Source: Candidatus Thalassarchaeaceae archaeon
Lineage (GTDB): Archaea > Thermoplasmatota > Poseidoniia > Poseidoniales > Thalassarchaeaceae
DNA length: 27,850 bases
Assembly: GCA_030747885.1 (NCBI GenBank)
Contig: JASLJW010000073.1
Location: 1-27,850, forward strand
Direction: 5' to 3'
Shown here: one piece after another, positions 23,798 to 27,850 of the stretch
Position numbering within the stretch: the first letter of the stretch is position 1
Layout of the letters: every line of letters begins with the position of its first letter
Notes under the pieces: generated by a model
Told to the model about the DNA's origin: nothing
Database searches by the model: none
Seen by the model: the letters and a program-made list of their open reading frames with translations, nothing else
Position numbers and translations under genes: made by a program

Positions 23798-24934
23798 TCA
23801 CCGATCCGTCTCCCCGATACAAGGATCGAAACTTCCCATAATTGCTGGAACATCTGCAATCTTGTATCCAATCATGCATTTTGCAGCATATGGAATTGTA
23901 ATGAACATCGGCGAACGAATCGAAACACGATACGGATTCTTTCCTCGTTCATCCCCGCCCCCTACAAGATAGAACATCGATTCACCTCTAGGGTCCTCAA
24001 AGTGATGGAATCCGGTCTGGCCATCAGCGGCCCGGGCAGGTGCTTTTGCGATTAAAGCAGGGTCACCTGGTTCATGATAAGTTTCAGCTCCTCCAGGAAT
24101 GCTATCCAATGCTTGGAGAACCAATTCTGCTGAAGTTTTCATTTCTTCAACACGAACACGATAGCGGTCGTAACAATCTGCGCCTTTCACAGATGAACGT
24201 TCTACCGAAGGAGTCCAATCTAACTCATCGTAGACTGAATACGGGTGTGCCCACCTAACATCGTAATTGACTCCACCAGCTCTTAGATTCGGTCCGGTTA
24301 CTCCATGATTCACCATTTCTTCTGGCTTGGCATAACCAACACCTTGAGTCCTAATTAGGAAAATTGTTGATTCATCAAGTAGAGCTTCATATTCATGAAT
24401 TCGCTGTAAGAATAACTTGACCTTGGCCCTACAACGCATTGCAAAACCATGAGGCAAATCACGCTTGACACCACCAACTCTGGGGAAGTTGTAATGCATT
24501 CGAGAACCTCCCAATTCTTGGAGGAGATCGAGCATCATTTCACGCTCTCGAAGACAATAAACAAAGGCAGTAAGATTTCCAATATCGGGACAATAAGCAC
24601 CTAACCACATGAGATGGCTAGCAATCCTCTGTATTTCGACAGCAATTAATCGGATGTACTCTGCCCTTTCAGGAACTTCAACTTCGAGGAGGTTTTCAGC
24701 TGCATAAATATACGAATGAGACCATGTGTTTGCACTTGCATAACACAAACGATCGCAATAGGGAGTAATCTGTGTAAAGTCACGAGATTCACAAATCTTC
24801 TCAACGCCTCGATGGATATACCCCAAATCAGGAATTGTATCAACAATTGTCTCACCATCTATCTTGACTTTTAACGTCCAAAGTCCATGGGTCATGGGGT
24901 GTTGAGGGCCCATTGAAATCCACATCTCTGCCAT
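23798..24934 (-). CDS. nuoD: Complex I quinone-site subunit D (NuoD/FpoD)
   Basis: A 378-residue protein of the 49-kDa / NiFe-hydrogenase large-subunit family, without a nickel site. Landmarks are MGPQHPMTHGLWTLKVKIDG, PDLGYIHRGVEK with His41 (a quinone contact in the Thermus enzyme), TPYCDRLCYA, a helix whose Tyr77 likely equals the second quinone ligand, VPERAEYIRLIAVEIQRIAS, LGAYCPDIGNLTAFVYCLRE and the ending GSFDPCIGETDR. Length is close to the family. It starts at ATG 24934 after the strong ribosome-binding site AAGGAGGTG. Its two CxxC-like positions around residue 60 are not the hydrogenase nickel ligands. Confidence 0.95.
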   Translation of the reverse strand: MAEMWISMGPQHPMTHGLWTLKVKIDGETIVDTIPDLGYIHRGVEKICESRDFTQITPYCDRLCYASANTWSHSYIYAAENLLEVEVPERAEYIRLIAVEIQRIASHLMWLGAYCPDIGNLTAFVYCLREREMMLDLLQELGGSRMHYNFPRVGGVKRDLPHGFAMRCRAKVKLFLQRIHEYEALLDESTIFLIRTQGVGYAKPEEMVNHGVTGPNLRAGGVNYDVRWAHPYSVYDELDWTPSVERSSVKGADCYDRYRVRVEEMKTSAELVLQALDSIPGGAETYHEPGDPALIAKAPARAADGQTGFHHFEDPRGESMFYLVGGGDERGKNPYRVSIRSPMFITIPYAAKCMIGYKIADVPAIMGSFDPCIGETDR

Positions 24935-24946
24935 CGAAACACCTCC

Positions 24947-25615
24947 TTACTTGACCTTTCCAATATCCTCAGATTTACGACCGAAGCCCTGTGCATCATC
25001 ATACATCTCATTGAATTCATGATACCGCAATTTGTGCTGCTTTTGAAGCGGATGATATCCTGCTGGAGTCTCGTGTGGTTGTAGGACTCGTCGCATTTCT
25101 TGGTGTCCTTCAAAATTAATTCCTACAAGGTCCCATGTCTCTTTCTCATTCCAATCTGCACCAACCCAAACGTGTTGTACAGAAGGTACGGATGGACTTC
25201 GTGTCTCAGAAATTGCAATACTAACTTCAAATTCCAATGGCATATCTGAACCTTGCACGACTGTCGCATCGGAAATGATTGGCAGAACAATTCCTTCCTT
25301 GGAAGGTGGATTGCGAATGCACATCCTCATCAGATGAACGACAACTTGCCATTCCATTTCAGGAGCCTTCTCAGGCCAATGTATTCCAGTAATCATAGAA
25401 CAATGGTCTACTCCGTGAACTTCTGAAAGTGTTTCAGCAACAATTGACCAGATTGACGGGGGGCAATCGATGTAGACGTACGATCTTTGGTGATTACCGC
25501 CAATGTGCATACGGACTTCGCAATTCAGGCCTTCTCCTCCAAACTCTGCCTGAAGAGCCGTGACTACAGCATCAGCAGCTGCCGTCTGTTTCTCATGATT
25601 GACCTTCATTCCCAT
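24947..25615 (-). CDS. nuoC: Complex I subunit C (NuoC/FpoC, 30-kDa family)
   Basis: A 222-residue peripheral subunit that braces NuoD. The C-terminal half holds the family signature VGADWNEKETWDLVGINFEG, then HQEMRRVLQPHETPAGYHPL, followed by a charged tail (GFGRKSEDIGKVK). The N-terminal half has the usual alpha/beta fold (VVTALQAEFGG, and SIWSIVAETLSEVHGVDHCS with VVVHLMRMCI). The start ATG abuts the nuoB stop; a second Met two codons later is possible. Separate C and D genes match the archaeal Fpo arrangement rather than the fused NuoCD of enterobacteria. Confidence 0.93.
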   Translation of the reverse strand: MGMKVNHEKQTAAADAVVTALQAEFGGEGLNCEVRMHIGGNHQRSYVYIDCPPSIWSIVAETLSEVHGVDHCSMITGIHWPEKAPEMEWQVVVHLMRMCIRNPPSKEGIVLPIISDATVVQGSDMPLEFEVSIAISETRSPSVPSVQHVWVGADWNEKETWDLVGINFEGHQEMRRVLQPHETPAGYHPLQKQHKLRYHEFNEMYDDAQGFGRKSEDIGKVK

Positions 25616-26212
25616 TCAATCATCACCTACTACAACAGGATTCGATGTTTCATCCATTACCATTGAAGGACTTACTCCTGTGAGTAATATTCGTTGACGA
25701 AGAAGATCAAATCCATCGATGAGTGCTTCAGGTCGAGGTGGACATCCAGGAATATACACGTCCACAGGAATCACAGTATCTACGCCTTCAAGGACGTTGT
25801 ATGATTGGAAATACGGGCCACCGGAAATTGCACATTCACCCATTGCAATGCACCACTTAGGTTCGGGCATTTGTTCCCAAAGGCGAACAATTGGGTCCGC
25901 GAATTTCTTAGAAATTGGACCGTTTACAAGCAGAACATCGCATTGACGAGGGCTACTTCGGAAGAAGAGGCCGAAACGCTGGGCATCAAAACGTGGACCG
26001 CCTGCAGCAGCCATTTCTAAAGCACAACACTTGATTCCAAGATGCAGTGGGAAAAATGACTTGCGGGAAGCCCAATTGAAAAGTCTGCCACCAATTACTC
26101 CAATGATTTCTTTCAGCCGACTAGCTTTCAGGGCCTCGTCAGTTACATCGCCGACTACATCGACTAATAGGCGACTGTTGAACATCGAGTAATTCTGTCC
26201 ATCATCAGCCAT
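25616..26212 (-). CDS. nuoB: Complex I iron-sulfur subunit B (NuoB/FpoB, cluster N2)
   Basis: A 198-residue protein carrying the terminal cluster N2, which reduces quinone or its substitute. All four ligands are visible: adjacent C62-C63 in GIKCCALEMAAAGG, C127 in CIAMGECAISGGPYF, and C157 in PVDVYIPGCPPRPEALIDG. Other landmarks are RFGLFFRSSPRQCDVLLVNG and RLWEQMPEPKW. Length is normal. The start ATG follows GAGGTGG. Confidence 0.96.
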   Translation of the reverse strand: MADDGQNYSMFNSRLLVDVVGDVTDEALKASRLKEIIGVIGGRLFNWASRKSFFPLHLGIKCCALEMAAAGGPRFDAQRFGLFFRSSPRQCDVLLVNGPISKKFADPIVRLWEQMPEPKWCIAMGECAISGGPYFQSYNVLEGVDTVIPVDVYIPGCPPRPEALIDGFDLLRQRILLTGVSPSMVMDETSNPVVVGDD

Positions 26213-26221
26213 TTTTCCACC

Positions 26222-26689
26222 TCAAATGTAAATTCGCCCTCTCTTTCGGAAAACATACCATATTCCAAGAACCATGAAGCCAAAAATTGCAGTTAGACTA
26301 ACCAAACCGCCTAATGCCTCATCTATAGTTACTACTTCACTACCTCCTGTAGTGGTGGCTTCAGACACAAGAATGCCCGCGAATGAAAGAAACATGAATG
26401 CTATATCAAACACCAAGAATATGATGGCATACCAATAGTATTGGAAATGAAACTCAATTCTTGCATCTCCAACTGGATCAGAACCGCATTCATATGTGCT
26501 TAAACGGCGGACGTAAAGGCTCTGATCAGATTCTAAACCAGGGATAAGAATAGATCGCATTTTTGTTGGGTCATTTGGATCCCGAGTTGGTCGAAGGAAA
26601 TATGAAGTCACGAAACCGCCAAATGGAAACAGAAAGCCAACAATGGCCATCAAACCAACTGCTAGATAGTCAGCAGGTATTGAAGTCAA
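26222..26689 (-). CDS. nuoA: Complex I membrane subunit A (NuoA/FpoA)
   Basis: About 155 residues from TTG 26689, chosen because GAGGTG stands six bases before it; GTG 26698 and TTG 26728 are also in frame. Three membrane helices are present. The signature is YECGSDPVGDARIEFHFQYY followed by WYAIIFLVFDIAFMFLSF. The conserved Cys of the TM1-TM2 loop is present (C68). The usual F-D-x-E of TM2 is F-D-I-A here, so the aspartate (D95) is kept but the glutamate is replaced by alanine (A97). The TM1-TM2 loop is longer than usual (about 40 residues). First gene of the nuo operon. Confidence 0.92.
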   Translation of the reverse strand: MTSIPADYLAVGLMAIVGFLFPFGGFVTSYFLRPTRDPNDPTKMRSILIPGLESDQSLYVRRLSTYECGSDPVGDARIEFHFQYYWYAIIFLVFDIAFMFLSFAGILVSEATTTGGSEVVTIDEALGGLVSLTAIFGFMVLGIWYVFRKRGRIYI

Positions 26690-26804
26690 AAGTCGCACCT
26701 CTGAAGGACTTCTTGTCCTACACCTCAAGCCACCTCAAACCTGTCCATAAGGATATTCTTCTAATTGGACAAATTAATCAAAAGAAAATGAAGACGTAAA
26801 AGAA
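26690..26804 (-). promoter_or_regulatory. Likely nuo operon promoter and leader
   Basis: This is the only sizeable gap upstream of nuoA. On the minus strand an AT-rich element (TTTTGATTAATTTG, about 26773-26786) could serve as TATA box. Downstream are two inverted repeats sharing GGAC/GTCC: TGTCC at 26742-26746 with GGACA at 26767-26771, and AGGAC-TTCTT-GTCCT at 26705-26719. The sequence TTGAGGTG is repeated twice in tandem just before the start region. No regulator can be named from this. Confidence 0.3.
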
Positions 26805-26820
26805 TCAATCTTCGTCTTCA
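26776..26820 (-). terminator. Hairpin plus T-rich tract ending the NEW3-like gene
   Basis: A perfect 8-base inverted repeat, TGAAGACG at 26789-26796 and CGTCTTCA at 26813-26820, surrounds the stop codon of the upstream gene (in the 16-base loop). On the minus strand it is followed by TTTTCTTTTGATT. The arrangement resembles an intrinsic terminator that separates this gene from the nuo operon. Confidence 0.45.
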
Positions 26821-27850
26821 ATGATTTTGAAATCTTCTTGCATCCGACGGTTTTGTGCAGACGCTCTAACGATGAATCCAAGTAAAACAAGGAAGATCGA
26901 AACTAATCCGCCTATTTGCACATAATTTTCTTGAGATTCAGACAAGCCTAACTTATCTCCCCAAGTGGGCTCAACGCCTACAGCGACTAGATCAAGTGGA
27001 ATCCCATCTAATGGAGATTCAACTGGTTCCACCCTTACGACGAAAGGAAGACGATCTTCACCTACAACTCCAAGGGGGGGAGATGCCTTTACCAGAATAG
27101 TTTGGGATTCTCCCGGATCTAGGAAAAAGGTATCATCCATATCGTGACTTAGTGTCCAACCCCTCAGCCCATCAGACAGATTCACAGTGTATTCGGCACG
27201 TGCATTTCCAATGTTGGTCACATTAAGTTCAAACTGAACTGAAGAACCTATGTTCACCTGTTGTGTAGATTCAGTAATGAGTTGAATATCAATATCGTAA
27301 ACGGTAGCGATTGAGAGCAATACTCGGATAGTGTTAGGATTTGCAGCATCATTCATGGATGCAGCATTAAGAATTAATGTCCCATAATCGCCATCTTCTG
27401 CTGTTGCAAGAAGCCTAAGATTCACTGTGAAAAGAAGTGGCTCAGATGATGGAGATCCCATTACAAATGCTGTATTGGTTAGATCTGTACCATTGCTTGT
27501 GTATGTTACCTCAACCAATCCTTCCATTCCCATGTAACTCAATATACCCTCATCTTCAAAGCTACTATTCCCAGTATTGGAAACCAATACATCAAATGAA
27601 TAAGACATCCCTGGAGCGAGTGCTAGATCAAGTGAATCGGGGTCATCCCCTGGGTCTGCAAATGCAATGGATGCAGCATAATCGTAATTGGAAACTCTAA
27701 CCCTGAATGATGCAGCATCTACTTTGTTTGTATTTCCTTGAATGTACACTTGTGCTCTAAATTCTTCTTCTTCAAATTCAAATGCACCTGAATCAACTGT
27801 AACCTGCATTTCTAGTGATGCTGATTCTCCTGGGTCAATGAGGATTTGAC
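26805..27850 (-). CDS. Surface protein with NEW3/CARDB-like domains, C-terminal part
   Basis: The frame is open to the right edge, so the N-terminus lies outside the window; the edge codons read QILIDPGESASLEMQVTVDS. At least three beta-sandwich domains are visible. Typical stretches are LAPGMSYSFDVLVSNTGNSS, NIGSSVQFELNVTNIGNARA and DDTFFLDPGESQTILVKASP; the last resembles the NEW3 domain found near alpha-galactosidase and surface proteins (G-W-x-L, then L-x-P-G-E). A final membrane helix (GGLVSIFLVLLGFIVRA) and a short charged tail (EDFKIIEDED) place the domains outside the cell. Role is probably envelope structure or adhesion. A terminator-like hairpin follows it. Confidence 0.75.
   Translation of the reverse strand, partial: QILIDPGESASLEMQVTVDSGAFEFEEEEFRAQVYIQGNTNKVDAASFRVRVSNYDYAASIAFADPGDDPDSLDLALAPGMSYSFDVLVSNTGNSSFEDEGILSYMGMEGLVEVTYTSNGTDLTNTAFVMGSPSSEPLLFTVNLRLLATAEDGDYGTLILNAASMNDAANPNTIRVLLSIATVYDIDIQLITESTQQVNIGSSVQFELNVTNIGNARAEYTVNLSDGLRGWTLSHDMDDTFFLDPGESQTILVKASPPLGVVGEDRLPFVVRVEPVESPLDGIPLDLVAVGVEPTWGDKLGLSESQENYVQIGGLVSIFLVLLGFIVRASAQNRRMQEDFKIIEDED

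Noticed and set aside
23794..23871. Longer N-terminus for NuoH
   Set aside because: It would overlap nuoD by 74 bases, while ATG 23793 has a well-placed ribosome-binding site just after the nuoD stop.
23798..24934. NuoD as a NiFe-hydrogenase large subunit
   Set aside because: The paired CxxC nickel ligands at both ends are missing, and its neighbours are complex I subunits in canonical order.
1..27850. tRNA, rRNA, insertion sequences, attachment sites
   Set aside because: None could be recognised by eye on either strand; a tRNA scan would be needed to exclude a tRNA fully.

Overview
The window looks like a chromosomal fragment of an uncultured marine euryarchaeon, most likely of the Marine Group II / Poseidoniales type (inference). 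The archaeal assignment rests on an archaeal-type uS2, a translation block of aIF1A, RIO1 kinase and a two-KH Dim2/Pno1-like protein, and an 11-type complex I lacking the NADH module, with subunit J split in two as in methanogen Fpo operons. Several large surface proteins with Ig-like/CARDB domains and a C-terminal membrane anchor also fit. Coding density is very high, starts are often TTG or GTG, and many genes overlap by ATGA.

Region 1 (1-3.6 kb, mostly +): the end of an enoyl-CoA hydratase, an A-rich zinc-ribbon PD-(D/E)XK nuclease-like gene, a small apparently frameshifted minus-strand gene, an HxlR regulator behind a dyad-rich divergent promoter, and two winged-helix genes, the second with a probable frameshift near its start. 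Region 2 (3.6-5.3 kb, -): tRNA-dihydrouridine synthase and ribosomal protein uS2. Region 3 (5.4-11.9 kb): a Cas4-like nuclease carrying four membrane helices, a lipoprotein, a large CARDB surface protein with cytoplasmic double zinc ribbon and acidic tail, and a divergent Ig-like surface protein. Region 4 (11.9-14.1 kb, -): aIF1A, RIO1 and KH genes, whose products function in translation initiation and small-subunit maturation. Region 5 (14.1-26.7 kb, -): nuoA-B-C-D-H-I-J1-J2-K-L-M-N, transcribed right to left. Region 6 (26.8 kb to the right edge, -): the end of a NEW3-like surface protein.

The most striking observation is in the complex I operon. NuoL and the C-terminal half of NuoJ each carry the same calmodulin-like pair of EF-hands. 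The two modules align along about 80 residues, and both are predicted to face the cytoplasm. This suggests a complex I whose proton-pumping arm senses Ca2+ or Mg2+. The same complex has long insertions in NuoI (between the two 4Fe-4S motifs) and NuoH (in the quinone-site loop between the first two helices), lacks a conserved glutamate in NuoA, and has no NuoE/F/G nearby, so its electron donor is unknown. Other notable features are the membrane-embedded Cas4-like protein and a eukaryote-like acidic tail on aIF1A. No rRNA, tRNA, CRISPR array or insertion sequence was recognised.
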